A stretch of 64,000 bases of DNA from Paenarthrobacter sp. Z7-10 (GTDB taxonomy: Bacteria > Actinomycetota > Actinomycetes > Actinomycetales > Micrococcaceae). The notes under the pieces are model-generated. The model had not been told where the DNA came from. It saw only the letters and a program-made list of their open reading frames with translations, and searched no databases. The stretch lies in NCBI RefSeq assembly GCF_026932795.1, contig NZ_JADPVH010000010.1:17050-81049 (forward strand), given 5' to 3'. A program made the translations under genes and the position numbers. Shown here piece by piece: positions 35,769-45,277 of the stretch (position 1 is the stretch's first letter; the number at the start of each line of letters is the position of its first letter).

Positions 35769-36722
35769 CTACCGTCCGGCCGCTTTCCTGGCGTCCTTTC
35801 GGGCGGCTTTCTTCGACTCGTTTCGGCGTTCGACGACGTCCGGATGGTGTCGGGAGAGCGTCACGACTCCCACGATAGCAAGCAAAGCCGCCCCAGCCAT
35901 GGCAATCGCAATTACGGCGGGCACGTCGGGTCGCAGCTCACCGAGGATGGTGATGCCGATGGCGATCCCCACCATCGGATCGATGACGGTCAGCCCCGCA
36001 ATGACGAGGTCCGGCGGTCCACTGGCGTAGGCGCTCTGCACGAACCATGATCCGAGCCCACCTGCAACCGCGATGGCCAGGATGGAATACCACTGCAGAT
36101 TGAGCAGGAACAGGCCATTCGGGTCAAAGAGCTGCTTGGAAATGATCCGCGTCAGCACCGCCACGAAGCCGAAGAGCACACCGGCGCCGAGGATGTAAAA
36201 GAAGGCTTTGAGCCGATGCTTCCAGAGCACCAGGCAAGTGCCGAACACGGCGACGACGATGGCCAGCAGAAGCACGATGGTCAACTCCTCCTGCACCGTG
36301 ACAGCCGTGTTTTCCTTCACCACATTGACCGCGAGCAGGACAAACAGGCCGCTGCCACTGACGCAGGTCGAGATTGCGACGACCGTTCCGCGGTTGAGCC
36401 GTATTCCCTGGTCCTTGGAATTAACGACAGTGGTAATGACGAGCGCGATGGCGCCAATCGGCTGGATCACGGTCAGTGTCCCCAAGGTCAACGCGACCAC
36501 ATTCAATGCCATGCCGGCGCCAAGGAAAAGCAGCCCCAGCACCCAGCGGGGATTGCGCAGCAGCCTGAGGAAACCATTGCCGCCCAGCGCCAAGCCTCCA
36601 GTATTGGCTTGAACGGCGCTGCCTTGGCGCTGGGCACCGAAGGCCAGGAAGAACGCGCCGGCCACGGCACAGGCAACCGCTAGCCAGACCACGCGGTTCC
36701 GCCCGCAGAAAAGCCGGCGCAC
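35769..36722 (-). CDS. DMT superfamily transporter (EamA/NIPA-like)
   Basis: A 317-residue protein with nine or ten membrane segments. Blocks such as LNVVALTLGTLTVIQPIGAI and VIAGLTVIDPMVGIAIGITI repeat in the two halves, as in drug/metabolite transporters. The C-terminus is basic (about 35 residues). The substrate is not predictable. The start at 36722 lies in a region without a clear ribosome binding site, so it could be slightly different. Confidence 0.78.
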   Translation of the reverse strand: MRRLFCGRNRVVWLAVACAVAGAFFLAFGAQRQGSAVQANTGGLALGGNGFLRLLRNPRWVLGLLFLGAGMALNVVALTLGTLTVIQPIGAIALVITTVVNSKDQGIRLNRGTVVAISTCVSGSGLFVLLAVNVVKENTAVTVQEELTIVLLLAIVVAVFGTCLVLWKHRLKAFFYILGAGVLFGFVAVLTRIISKQLFDPNGLFLLNLQWYSILAIAVAGGLGSWFVQSAYASGPPDLVIAGLTVIDPMVGIAIGITILGELRPDVPAVIAIAMAGAALLAIVGVVTLSRHHPDVVERRNESKKAARKDARKAAGR

Positions 36723-36835
36723 GTCCGACGGTCAGTGCGTAGTACCAACGGACGCCCTTCCCTTCGTTCGTACCTTCGGATCCTTCCGGTTCCATCAACC
36801 GTTGGAAGGGCACGCATTCCCTGCGGCGTTTTGCG

Positions 36836-37684
36836 CTAGCGGGCGGCGAGCTTGCGCAGCAGAATGACCAGAGCCGCTGCCGAGATGGCCAACACTGTCA
36901 GCGGTGCCCAGCGTTCCTTGGCCGCGGTCATCATCTCCGCGGCGGGCTGGCCAAGCCGTCCTGCGCCTGGGTTGCCGCTTCCGGTGATCTTCCGGCCGGT
37001 CCTGCCTGCGGCGTCCAGCAGGGCCTTTGCCTGCTGCCTGACTGCCAGTCGCTCCACCAAAGCCATCCGGAGGGCCAAAAGGTGTTGGCGCCTGTCGCCC
37101 AATCGAACCTGCAGCTGTTCCTCGGTGGGAGCCGGGCCCTGCTGAGCCTCCTTTGCCTCCCGTGCAGCCTTGGCCTTTTCGGACTTTTGCGCCTTGCGCG
37201 CCTTGGCCTCGGCACGGCTGAGTTGCGTGGCACGAAGCGAGGCCGGATCGAAGTCCCGGCCTTCCTTGAGCATTCCCAAATCGCGGCGCAAACCCAGGAT
37301 GGCGTGTTCAGGCTTTAGCGGCATGGCCTTGCTGAGCTTCATCTTCCCGATCAGCGCGGCCACCAAAGCGATCAGCAGGAAAGCGGCGGAAATCAGCAGA
37401 GCCGCCAACCACGCCGGCATGATCGTAGCCAGACCCATGATCGCCGCGACGATGAGACCCACCAGCAGAAAAGCGAGAAAGATCAAAGCCACCACCAGGA
37501 TCGCCACCGCGATGCCGAGGGCAATACCCTTTCGCTTCAGCTCCGCCTTGGCGAGCGATATCTCATCATTGAGCTGCTTCGGTGCCAACCGGGAGAACAG
37601 CTTCACCGCCCCAACAAGGGACGAGTTGCCCACCGCGGAACTACTCTGCATGGGACCTGCCTTAGCGTGTCGGGCACTACTCAT
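36836..37684 (-). CDS. Phage holin family / Actinobacteriophage holin superfamily III-like protein
   Basis: A 282-residue protein. After KLFSRLAPKQLNDEISLAKAE come two adjacent hydrophobic hairpins (about residues 55-80 and 92-115), the arrangement of DUF1469-type phage-holin-family proteins. A long Ala/Lys-rich charged region with predicted coiled-coil character and a C-terminal membrane helix (LTVLAISAAALVILL) follow. Despite the name, members are ordinary chromosomal membrane proteins of unknown role. I chose the ATG at 37684 (AAGG upstream); in-frame ATGs at 37699 and 37735 are possible. Confidence 0.72.
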   Translation of the reverse strand: MSSARHAKAGPMQSSSAVGNSSLVGAVKLFSRLAPKQLNDEISLAKAELKRKGIALGIAVAILVVALIFLAFLLVGLIVAAIMGLATIMPAWLAALLISAAFLLIALVAALIGKMKLSKAMPLKPEHAILGLRRDLGMLKEGRDFDPASLRATQLSRAEAKARKAQKSEKAKAAREAKEAQQGPAPTEEQLQVRLGDRRQHLLALRMALVERLAVRQQAKALLDAAGRTGRKITGSGNPGAGRLGQPAAEMMTAAKERWAPLTVLAISAAALVILLRKLAAR

Positions 37685-37828
37685 CGGGACCGCCTTCATT
37701 CCTTGGGCTCTCAACGCGCGTGCGGCTGCACGCATTCGAAAACGCCGCCGTCTCCGGCGAACTCACCTGACAAAATTACCATTGTGCCGACCGTTACCAG
37801 CCGCTGGGACACGTCTTTGTCCATCCAC

Positions 37829-39280
37829 TCACGCCCTGGCCAGCTTGTCCCTGTCCTCCAGCTCGCGGCCGCTGACCTCGGGCATCTTCGTTTTGACAAA
37901 CCAAAATGACAGCAGCGCAAAGAATGCGAAACCGGCATAAACATATCCAAGGCCGATTCTGGCGTTGAGGATCGGAAACAGCAGTGTCACAATGAAGTTG
38001 AAAATCCAGTTCACCATGGCGGTCAGCCCCAGGGCCATGGAACGGATGCGGTTCGGGAAAATCTCTCCCAGCACCACCCACATAACCGGCCCCCACGTGG
38101 CTGCGAAGGCGATGACGAAGACGTTCGCACCGACCAGGGCGATGGCTCCCCACGGCGCGCCTAGCTGGACATTATCGCCGCTGCCGGTGGCCTGCGAAAA
38201 GGAGATGGCCGCCGCGACCAGGCCAATGAACATGCCCACGGAACCAGCGAGCAGCAGCTTGGTACGGCCTACTTTATCGACGAAGAAGATGGCCACAAAC
38301 GTCAGCGCCACGTTGATCACCGCGGTAATCACCGAGGTTATGAATGAGTCGGCCTCGCTGAAACCGACGGACTGCCACAACGTGGTGGAGTAATAAAAGA
38401 TGGCGTTGATTCCCACCAGCTGCTGCAGGGCGGCCACCGCCATCCCGACCCACAGGATTGGCTGCAGCCCGAGCATCGGCCCACGCAGTTCGCGGAAGGT
38501 CGACTTGTCCTCACGTTCAAAGCTTTCCTGGATTTCCTTGACGCGCGCGTCCGGGTCCGGGTCCGGAGAGCCAACCACCGTCCTGATGACTTCGCGGGCA
38601 GCATCCAGCCGGCCATTGCGGATCAGGTACTGCGGCGACTCCGGAATGCCCAGCGATAGGATGCCGTACACGGCCGCAGGGATCACTCCCACCAGCAGCA
38701 TCCAGCGCCAGGCGGGAAGTCCCGCCCACAACTGATCCATGGCACTGCCCGCGGATTTGGCCAGAAAGGCGTCGGAGAGCAGCGCCAGGAAAATCCCGGT
38801 CGTAATCGCCAGCTGCTGCAGCGAACCCAGAGCCCCGCGAAAGCGGGCGGGTGCCACCTCGGCAATGTAGGCCGGCGCGATCACGGATGCCACCCCGATG
38901 GCCAACCCACCGATGAACCGCCAAATCATCAGGTCCCAAGCGGCGAAGGCCAGACCGGCACCAATCGAACTTGCCACGAACATCACCGCGGCCAGGATCA
39001 TTACCTTTTTGCGGCCCCACACGTCCGCCAGTTGACCGGCGAACCAGGCGCCCGCCGCACAACCGAGCAGAGTGACAGCGACGACAAAACCGAGCACAGC
39101 GGGATCCAAATTAAATTCTGACCGGATGGCTTCATTTGCGCCGTTGATAACCGCTGTGTCGAAGCCGAAGAGCAACCCTCCTAGGGCAGCGGCGATCGTG
39201 ACTCCTATAACTTTGCCCCTCTTGGGGGCCGACGCGCGCTCTTCGGGTCTCAAACTAACTCCTTTGCTGGTCCGGGCCAT
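37829..39280 (-). CDS. MFS sugar porter (sugar:H+ symporter)
   Basis: A 483-residue transporter with 12 membrane helices. Sugar-porter signatures are visible: GGLLFGFDTAVINGA in helix 1, GQLADVWGRKKVMI in loop 2-3, WRWMLLVGVIPA with PESPQYLI after helix 6, and ALQQLVGINAIFYYSTTLW in helix 7. It takes up a hexose, pentose or polyol; which one cannot be read. It is divergent from the next transporter gene, with about 80 bases between starts. Confidence 0.92.
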   Translation of the reverse strand: MARTSKGVSLRPEERASAPKRGKVIGVTIAAALGGLLFGFDTAVINGANEAIRSEFNLDPAVLGFVVAVTLLGCAAGAWFAGQLADVWGRKKVMILAAVMFVASSIGAGLAFAAWDLMIWRFIGGLAIGVASVIAPAYIAEVAPARFRGALGSLQQLAITTGIFLALLSDAFLAKSAGSAMDQLWAGLPAWRWMLLVGVIPAAVYGILSLGIPESPQYLIRNGRLDAAREVIRTVVGSPDPDPDARVKEIQESFEREDKSTFRELRGPMLGLQPILWVGMAVAALQQLVGINAIFYYSTTLWQSVGFSEADSFITSVITAVINVALTFVAIFFVDKVGRTKLLLAGSVGMFIGLVAAAISFSQATGSGDNVQLGAPWGAIALVGANVFVIAFAATWGPVMWVVLGEIFPNRIRSMALGLTAMVNWIFNFIVTLLFPILNARIGLGYVYAGFAFFALLSFWFVKTKMPEVSGRELEDRDKLARA

Positions 39281-39359
39281 ACCATTGAATCTTCACCACA
39301 GAAGTTCGAGATCCTCGAACGACGCCCGGCGAACAGCCAACAAGCCAAGCATACTGACC

Positions 39360-40625
39360 ATGGTGGGCTCAGCCGTGAGTGAACTAGTCAACCGAGGAAA
39401 TCTTTTGAGTACATCCACCCATCCCGGGGACGCGCTGTCACGCCGGCAGAAGCTGGTCTACATCCTCATTTTGGGCATGCTGACGGCGCTGGGACCCTTC
39501 ACGGTGGACCTCTATCTGCCAGCCTTTCCCATCCTGGAAAAAGATCTGCATGCCAGCGCCACGGCCGTGCAGCTCACACTCGCTGCCACAACCATCGGCT
39601 TTGCCCTCGGGCAATTGGTGGTGGGCCCGTTCAGCGACAAGATGGGCCGGCGCACTCCCCTGATTCTGGCGACAGCAGTGCACGTTCTCGCTTCCTTGGG
39701 CGCGGCGCTGTCCACCGATATCGCCATGCTGGGAATCTTCCGCGTGCTTCAAGGCATTGGTGCCGCCGGGGGCGGCGTCGTGGCGATGGCCATGGTGCGG
39801 GACCTTTTCAGCGGCTACCCGCTGGTGCGCATGTTTTCACGACTGGCACTCGTAAATGGCATGGCACCAATCTTGGCTCCTGTCATTGGATCGCAGCTGC
39901 TGGGTATCATGGCCTGGCCCGGAATCTTCTGGTTCCTTGCCGCCTACGGGCTGGTGGTGCTGCTGGCCGCCCTGTTCCTGATTGTCGAAACGTTGCCCGC
40001 AGAGCGGCGTCGAAGCTCGAGCTCAACCATTTTCCAGCGCTACCGGGCCGTCTTCGCGGACCGGACATTCCTGGGCACACTGCTGGTGGGGGGTCTGAAC
40101 TTCGGAGGCCTGTTCACTTACCTGTCCGCCTCCCCTTTCCTTTTCCAGAACGTCTACGGCTTTTCGCCGCAGCAATATGGACTGCTCTTCGGCGTCAACT
40201 CCCTGGGCATTGTGGCGGGTGTCCAGGTTTCGGCCAGGCTGCTGCGCCGTATCGGCCCCCAATGGGTTATTGCCGGCGCCAGCGCCATGCAGCTGCTCAT
40301 GTCCGTGCTGATTGTGATCCTGGACCGCGCTCATCTTGGCCTGTGGGGGATCATAATCCCGCTGTGGTTTTACATTCTCTCCACCGGGTTCGTGTTTCCG
40401 TGCATCCAGGTACTCGGTTTGGCCAGGCACGGTGCCCAGGCCGGAACGGCCGCTTCACTGCTGGGCGCAGCCACCTTCGGGTTCGCCGGAATACTCTCCC
40501 CGCTGGTGGGCTTATTTGGTGTTAAGAGTGCCACGCCCATGGGCGCCATTATGGCCTGCTGCATTGCATTGCTGATTGCCTCGCTCTGGTTGGTGGTCAG
40601 GCCCAGGACCGTGCCCGCCCTCTGA
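39360..40625 (+). CDS. Bcr/CflA family multidrug efflux MFS transporter
   Basis: A 12-helix efflux pump of about 406-421 residues. The helix 1 block ALGPFTVDLYLPAFPILEKD and the helix 2-3 loop GPFSDKMGRRTPLILAT are diagnostic of the Bcr/CflA branch. RVLQGIGAAGGGVVAMAMVRD matches motif C-like sequences of that family. Two starts are credible: ATG at 39360 without a ribosome binding site, and TTG at 39405 with GAGGA eight bases upstream. The longer open frame back to 39072 runs through the divergent gene and is not real. Confidence 0.9.
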   Translation: MVGSAVSELVNRGNLLSTSTHPGDALSRRQKLVYILILGMLTALGPFTVDLYLPAFPILEKDLHASATAVQLTLAATTIGFALGQLVVGPFSDKMGRRTPLILATAVHVLASLGAALSTDIAMLGIFRVLQGIGAAGGGVVAMAMVRDLFSGYPLVRMFSRLALVNGMAPILAPVIGSQLLGIMAWPGIFWFLAAYGLVVLLAALFLIVETLPAERRRSSSSTIFQRYRAVFADRTFLGTLLVGGLNFGGLFTYLSASPFLFQNVYGFSPQQYGLLFGVNSLGIVAGVQVSARLLRRIGPQWVIAGASAMQLLMSVLIVILDRAHLGLWGIIIPLWFYILSTGFVFPCIQVLGLARHGAQAGTAASLLGAATFGFAGILSPLVGLFGVKSATPMGAIMACCIALLIASLWLVVRPRTVPAL

Positions 40626-40736
40626 TCGTTCCAACACCCGGACGTCAGCGTGGCTGGAGGTAATCGCTCGGCCTTGTGCCAGCCGATAGGCACCGGCCTC
40701 TGTTCGGGAACAAAGCCGGCGGGATAAAATTCAATT

Positions 40737-41144
40737 ATGCTCGGATGGCAGGCATCAGATTCTCTTCCAGCAACGTGGTTGCGTTTGGACGCTGGTATTT
40801 TACCGCTGTGGTGGGATCGCCTGTCGGCCAACACCAGCCGTGAATCTGCTGCCCTTTATGCCGCCGGACTCTTTACCGAGGACCGCCGCAGGCCCATCGC
40901 TCAGTGGTTCAACCCGGCGCTGGATGCGGCCCTGCTGGTGGCTCCGGAGACTTCCCCGGAGTGGCCGGTACAGCGTTTTGGCATCTTCTACGCCCCTCCC
41001 GGAGACGGGTTTGAACGGGTGCATTCCGCTCCACACGAGTGGCATCCCAAGTCTCCGCGGCAGTCACCTACCGAAGAGGAGTCCTTCGCGGCAGCCATAG
41101 CCGAAGCTGAACGCTTCCTGCGGGTCGAAATGGATTTTGTCTGA
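40737..41144 (+). CDS. Hypothetical protein
   Basis: A 135-residue soluble protein, rich in Trp and Pro, that I do not recognise. A central block has FNPALDAALLVAPETSPEWPV and the acidic C-terminus has ESFAAAIAEAERFLRVEMDF. The ATG has no ribosome binding site. TAAAAT ends six bases upstream, suggesting a leaderless message. It lies between the efflux pump and the convergent methyltransferase gene. Confidence 0.6.
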   Translation: MLGWQASDSLPATWLRLDAGILPLWWDRLSANTSRESAALYAAGLFTEDRRRPIAQWFNPALDAALLVAPETSPEWPVQRFGIFYAPPGDGFERVHSAPHEWHPKSPRQSPTEEESFAAAIAEAERFLRVEMDFV

Positions 41145-41167
41145 CGGACGAGCCGGCCCCCTGGGCA

Positions 41168-41995
41168 TTATTTGCTTCCGGCTTTGGTTCCGATAACGAC
41201 CGTGGCATCGAACGCAGCCGAACTGACCTGCCGGGTACCGAATCCGTTCCGCGCAAAGATCTCCATGCTGGTGGACGCTTGGCCAGCACTGGTCTCCAGC
41301 AGCACAGTCCCTCCGTGCGCCAGCCACGGGCCAGCACCGGCGGCGACCCGCCGCTGGACATCACATCCATCCCCACCACCATCAAGTGCCACATGGGCCT
41401 CGTGCAGACGTGCCTCTCGCGGCATCATGGCGATCGCGTCCGTTGGTACATAGGGCGCGTTGGCGACCAGGACGTCAACCTGGCCAAGAAGCGCAGCGGG
41501 CAGCGGCTCAAAGAGGTCCCCTGCGAAAACCTGACCGCCGCCGCCAGCGAGGTTGCTTCCGGCACACCGGACCGCAGCGGGATCGATATCGGTGGCGTAC
41601 ACGCGTGCCCCCGGAACGATGGCCTGCAGCGCGGCCCCCACCGCGCCGGACCCACAGCACAGATCGACAATCACCGCACCGGGTCGGGCGAGATCCGCGG
41701 CCTGCCGGACCAAAAAGCCGGTGCGGCGCCGGGGCACGAAGACCCCGGCGTCCACGGTGATCCGCAGGCCGCAGAACTCCGCCCAACCCAGAACATGCTC
41801 CAAGGGCAAGCCGGCTACGCGCCGGTCCGCCATGGCGGCAAGGTCGGCCGGATTCTGTGCGGCCGCAAGCAGCAGCTCCGCCTCATCCTCGGCAAAGACG
41901 CAGCCGGCAGCCCGCAGCTTGCCGATGAGGACCGAACGAAGCAGAGTTGACTCAAACGATGAAATGAACAGGCCTTCCCTTCGGCCGATGGGCAC
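41168..41995 (-). CDS. Putative protein N5-glutamine methyltransferase (PrmC/HemK-like)
   Basis: A class I SAM methyltransferase of about 275 residues. The SAM loop is VIVDLCCGSGAVGAAL and the catalytic motif is VANAPYVPT, where NPPY of PrmC is NAPY. An N-terminal helical domain has AGLPLEHVLGWAEFCGLRI as in HemK proteins. The substrate may be a release factor or another protein; the NAPY change suggests a paralogue. The GTG at 41995, with GTGAGG upstream, was chosen. The open frame extends to 42076 and would overlap the divergent GNAT gene. Confidence 0.8.
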   Translation of the reverse strand: MPIGRREGLFISSFESTLLRSVLIGKLRAAGCVFAEDEAELLLAAAQNPADLAAMADRRVAGLPLEHVLGWAEFCGLRITVDAGVFVPRRRTGFLVRQAADLARPGAVIVDLCCGSGAVGAALQAIVPGARVYATDIDPAAVRCAGSNLAGGGGQVFAGDLFEPLPAALLGQVDVLVANAPYVPTDAIAMMPREARLHEAHVALDGGGDGCDVQRRVAAGAGPWLAHGGTVLLETSAGQASTSMEIFARNGFGTRQVSSAAFDATVVIGTKAGSK

Positions 41996-42047
41996 AACCC
42001 GCCTCACCCTGGTCCGATGAAGCGCACAGCAGGGATAAAGGATATCC

Positions 42048-42524
42048 ATGAACAATAGCGGAGACCACAGCATCACCGCGGATTACAGCCTGCGGGCTGC
42101 GGTGATCACCGATCTGCCCATGATCTACCGCGGCGAGCTGAGCTATATGCGCGAGTTTGAGCCCGCCAGCGAGCCGGCATGGACGCGAGCCCTGGACCGG
42201 AACCTCGAAATGTGGGTCACCAACATCGATCGTGCAGCGATTATTGAAATTGACGGGTTGCCGCTGGGCTACTATCTGTGGATGGACGACGGCGGCAAGG
42301 CCGTTTTGGCGACGATTCATGTGCTGCCCACCTGGCGCGGACGGGGGTTGGGTACCATCCTGCTGATGTCCTTCATCAGCCAGGCGCACTCCGGCGGCTT
42401 CGGGACCCTGACTCTTGGTGTGCACCGAAAAAATCCTGCCCAGCACATGTATTCCCACGCCGGATTCACCCAAACGCACAGCGACGCGGACTATCTGTTT
42501 TATTCACTCAGCGGGCTCAGCTGA
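42048..42524 (+). CDS. GNAT family N-acetyltransferase
   Basis: A 158-residue GNAT. The acetyl-CoA loop VLPTWRGRGLGTILLMSFI (about residues 93-111) and NPAQHMYSHAGFTQTHSD near the C-terminus are typical. AAGGATATCC precedes the ATG. The start lies within the longest possible frame of the opposite methyltransferase gene, which helps to exclude that gene's upstream starts. The acceptor is unknown. Confidence 0.87.
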   Translation: MNNSGDHSITADYSLRAAVITDLPMIYRGELSYMREFEPASEPAWTRALDRNLEMWVTNIDRAAIIEIDGLPLGYYLWMDDGGKAVLATIHVLPTWRGRGLGTILLMSFISQAHSGGFGTLTLGVHRKNPAQHMYSHAGFTQTHSDADYLFYSLSGLS

Positions 42525-42558
42525 ACCGGCAGCGGAAGAGCGCCGTTTCCGCCAGGCA

Positions 42559-43395
42559 TCAGAAACTCACCGTTCCGGCAACGCACGTCGTGGTGTTGCC
42601 TCCAATCCAGATGTCCGCACCGACACGGTCGATGTGAACGCGCCCGTCACGTCCCAGAACTGTGCCCTGACGAACCGTATATGAGTCCGGGGCGGCGCCT
42701 GCGCCAATCAGCCATTGGGCGAGACCCGCGTTTAGGCTTCCCGTCACCGGATCCTCATTTACGCCCAGATCGGGAACGAAGGCACGCACCTCGTAGTCCG
42801 CCGTCGACCCGGCCGGATGAGGACCGATCAGCCCTATCTTCATTCCCCGCATGGCCGCAAAATCGGGCCTTACGGCCAGCACAGAGGCCGCCGAATCGAG
42901 CAGCAGCCCGAACCAGCCGGGCCCGTTATCCACCCACTGTTGGTCCAGAACCTGAGCCGGTGCGATGCCCAGACTCCGGACGGCGCGCTGCAGCGTTTCC
43001 TGCTCCAGCGGGCCGGTGCGCCGCAGCGGGGGCGCCGCGAAGGCGAGGCGGCCGGCATCGTTGCGAATCCGGACTAGCCCCGCACCGCATTCCTGCACGA
43101 TGGTACTGGCCGCCTGTGGCACGTTTCCCGAGGAGAGCCAAGCGTGACAGCTGCCCAAGGTCGGATGCCCGGCGAACGGAAGTTCCCCGCCCGGCGTAAA
43201 AATGCGCAGGCGGTAATCGGCTTTCGGCTGCGTTGGCGGCAGCAGGAAGGTTGTCTCCGACAGGTTAGTCCAGCGGGCGAAGGCCGCCAGCTGATCATCT
43301 GGCAGGTCATCGGCGTCGAAGACGACCGCCACCGGATTGCCTTGGAAGGGAATTTGACTGAAGACGTCAACCTGAGAGAAATTTTTCGCGGCCAC
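42559..43395 (-). CDS. PhzF family isomerase/epimerase
   Basis: A 278-residue diaminopimelate-epimerase-fold protein. PhzF signatures are FSQIPFQGNPVAVVFDADDL, LSETTFLLPP with the catalytic Glu, LPFAGHPTLGSCHAWL, and VNEDPVTGSLNAGLAQWL near the C-terminus, where the usual GSA appears as GSL. No phenazine genes are nearby, so it is one of the many orphan PhzF proteins. The GTG at 43395 is my choice; the frame reaches 43473 but overlaps the radical SAM stop. Confidence 0.85.
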   Translation of the reverse strand: MAAKNFSQVDVFSQIPFQGNPVAVVFDADDLPDDQLAAFARWTNLSETTFLLPPTQPKADYRLRIFTPGGELPFAGHPTLGSCHAWLSSGNVPQAASTIVQECGAGLVRIRNDAGRLAFAAPPLRRTGPLEQETLQRAVRSLGIAPAQVLDQQWVDNGPGWFGLLLDSAASVLAVRPDFAAMRGMKIGLIGPHPAGSTADYEVRAFVPDLGVNEDPVTGSLNAGLAQWLIGAGAAPDSYTVRQGTVLGRDGRVHIDRVGADIWIGGNTTTCVAGTVSF

Positions 43396-43469
43396 GATTG
43401 AAGGATACAAGACCACCGTGCCACATCTCTGCCCGCTGTCCCTGCCCGCTGTCTCTGACCTGTCGGCCC

Positions 43470-44900
43470 TCACACGCTGGCCGGTGAGGTGAGCGTCGCT
43501 GATGAGACGGGTCTGATGGGCAACATTTTTCGCAGTCCGGCGTTTTCGGCTTGATCAAGGGCTGAATGCTGGACGCAGGCCGGGACCAACCGTCCGGTCT
43601 CAGGATGGCTCATCGCGTACATGCAGGAGCCGAGGCGCTCATGGGTCTCCCGGATCTTGGGGTCATCGCTGACCACTCCCTGCTCCATGAGTGTCCAGGC
43701 CGGTTGCACCTCGGCAGCGACCATGAAGTTATGCACCACAAACGTTTTAAAGCCCAGCCGTCTTCCGTATGCCGCCGCCACCACACGGCGCGGACCGCCG
43801 GCACGTTTGAGCATGCGCGCGGCGAACCGGATCAGAACTGGGACGTCCTCCAGGTGCCCCAGCACGGCGCGCACAATTTTGACCGTGACAACGGTTTTAG
43901 GTGCGCCCCCGAAAATCATTCCTCCGAAGTGCTCAAGGACCCGGTCGCGGGCCGCAAGGTCTGCGGGGTCTTCCGGATCCAGCAGAGGGGTGAAAGCCGC
44001 TCCGACCCGCAGTCCCACCGACGTCCTGTTGCAGCGCACATCTCCAAACTGGGTGCCTTGCCACGGGAGACGCTGTCCCGCGCCCGCCTCAATCCGGGAC
44101 CAGACGGCGTCGATGGTGACGTCACCAAAATCTTCGGTCCACCTGCGATCGTCCCCGATGTAGGCCGCCGGCTGAAAGGACAGCATGTCGTATGGCATCT
44201 CCAGTACGGCCCGGGTCACCTCTTCAACCTGATCGACGTTGGACGGGGTCACGGTCATGTTGTGGGCGATGTAGGAGCTGATGCCATAATCGCGCTTGAG
44301 GTCGACGAACATGTCCGCGAACCGTGCACGGAACGGGTTGAGTTCGGCCTCGCTGTGCGGGCGCACTGCTCCCCGACGCCCCCGCATCAGCGAATCAAAG
44401 TGGGCGGCGAATGATACTTTGCCAAAGCGTGGCTTACCGTCCCCGTCGAGTGCGACATCCAGCAGGTACTGATAGTCGAAGTCTCCGTGTGTCATGGACA
44501 TCGGCTCACGTCCGTTGGCACGCATCGCGAGCAGCGCGGCGGCATGGTCTTGCGCCGGGAGCAGGCTGACCTCTCCGCCGATCAGCTGCGCGTGTGCCCG
44601 CGGCCCGCGGACGCTGCGCAAATACTCCATCTGATCCCTGACCGCCCTGACCGTGTGACTGCCGTCGACCCTAACCTTGTTCGCGTCGGCCGAGTGATAG
44701 CAGGGCGAACAGGTCAGGTTGCATTTGGGGAACACTCCGTGCGTACCTTCACACCCCACCGCTGCCTTCCCCAAAAGCTGGCCCGGCGTTTTAACGTGAT
44801 CCGGCAGTTCCGCCCACCGCCGAGCCAGCGCAGTCCTGCTTTCCGGATGGATCGGCCGGGTCGCCAGCTCGATGCGTCGCAGGAACGCTGCAATGGTCAT
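43470..44900 (-). CDS. Radical SAM protein
   Basis: A 476-residue enzyme with a CxxxCxxC cluster motif at Cys60, Cys64 and Cys67 (KCNLTCSPCYHS), followed by QLIGGEVSLLP (the GGE SAM motif, about residue 107). Extra Cys residues near 425 (SCMYAMSHP) and 440 (ACVQH) could ligate an auxiliary cluster, but a full SPASM pattern is not evident. The reaction is unknown. It is the distal gene of the accessory lipid-type cluster. It sits upstream of phzF in the same direction and downstream of a SAM methyltransferase. Confidence 0.85.
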   Translation of the reverse strand: MTIAAFLRRIELATRPIHPESRTALARRWAELPDHVKTPGQLLGKAAVGCEGTHGVFPKCNLTCSPCYHSADANKVRVDGSHTVRAVRDQMEYLRSVRGPRAHAQLIGGEVSLLPAQDHAAALLAMRANGREPMSMTHGDFDYQYLLDVALDGDGKPRFGKVSFAAHFDSLMRGRRGAVRPHSEAELNPFRARFADMFVDLKRDYGISSYIAHNMTVTPSNVDQVEEVTRAVLEMPYDMLSFQPAAYIGDDRRWTEDFGDVTIDAVWSRIEAGAGQRLPWQGTQFGDVRCNRTSVGLRVGAAFTPLLDPEDPADLAARDRVLEHFGGMIFGGAPKTVVTVKIVRAVLGHLEDVPVLIRFAARMLKRAGGPRRVVAAAYGRRLGFKTFVVHNFMVAAEVQPAWTLMEQGVVSDDPKIRETHERLGSCMYAMSHPETGRLVPACVQHSALDQAENAGLRKMLPIRPVSSATLTSPASV

Positions 44901-45127
44901 GATTTCTCCTGCTCGTCAAGTTTTTTTAGGGCTGCGGCAGCCAAGACCCGACGCAGCATGGTTGCCGGGGTCATGGGAGGTTAGGGCATGCTGTCATCGA
45001 TGGGTGCCGCTTCCGCTGTCGAAGGCGACGTGAGATCTGATCCATCTGGCCAGCGGCGAGGGCCAGGGATAGGACCAAGCAGCGTTCCGGACTTGGCGGT
45101 CACCGGCGCGGGCACGGTAGGAATCGC

Positions 45128-45256
45128 TCATGACGAACTCATGATGACGGGCACAGCCACCAAACCCAGAATAGCGCCACACAACATGCGTCCCATCATG
45201 CCCAATAAGAGCCCCCTTTGGTAGTTCTTCCGACCTCCGACGGTATGGCTCGCCAA
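45128..45256 (-). CDS. Possible small single-span membrane protein
   Basis: A TTG-started frame of 42 codons (or 23 from the ATG at 45199). It encodes a basic N-terminus followed by one hydrophobic segment, RMLCGAILGLVAVPVIMSSS. AAAGGGGG lies about 15 bases before the ATG. After the TGA the same frame stays open to about position 44990 with a Pro/Ala-rich tail. It may be a real small protein, a remnant, or chance; no family is recognised. The rest of the 44901-45277 gap shows no other gene. Confidence 0.25.
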   Translation of the reverse strand: MASHTVGGRKNYQRGLLLGMMGRMLCGAILGLVAVPVIMSSS

Positions 45257-45277
45257 GACCTGGATGAGCGTTTGCGC

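Noticed and set aside
36836..37684. Prophage remnant, from the holin-family membrane protein
   Set aside because: No other phage gene is nearby and this family is common as a chromosomal gene in actinobacteria.
44990..45130. Selenocysteine read-through at the in-frame TGA of the small hydrophobic frame
   Set aside because: No SECIS-like hairpin is evident next to the TGA and the following residues do not form a known selenoprotein motif.
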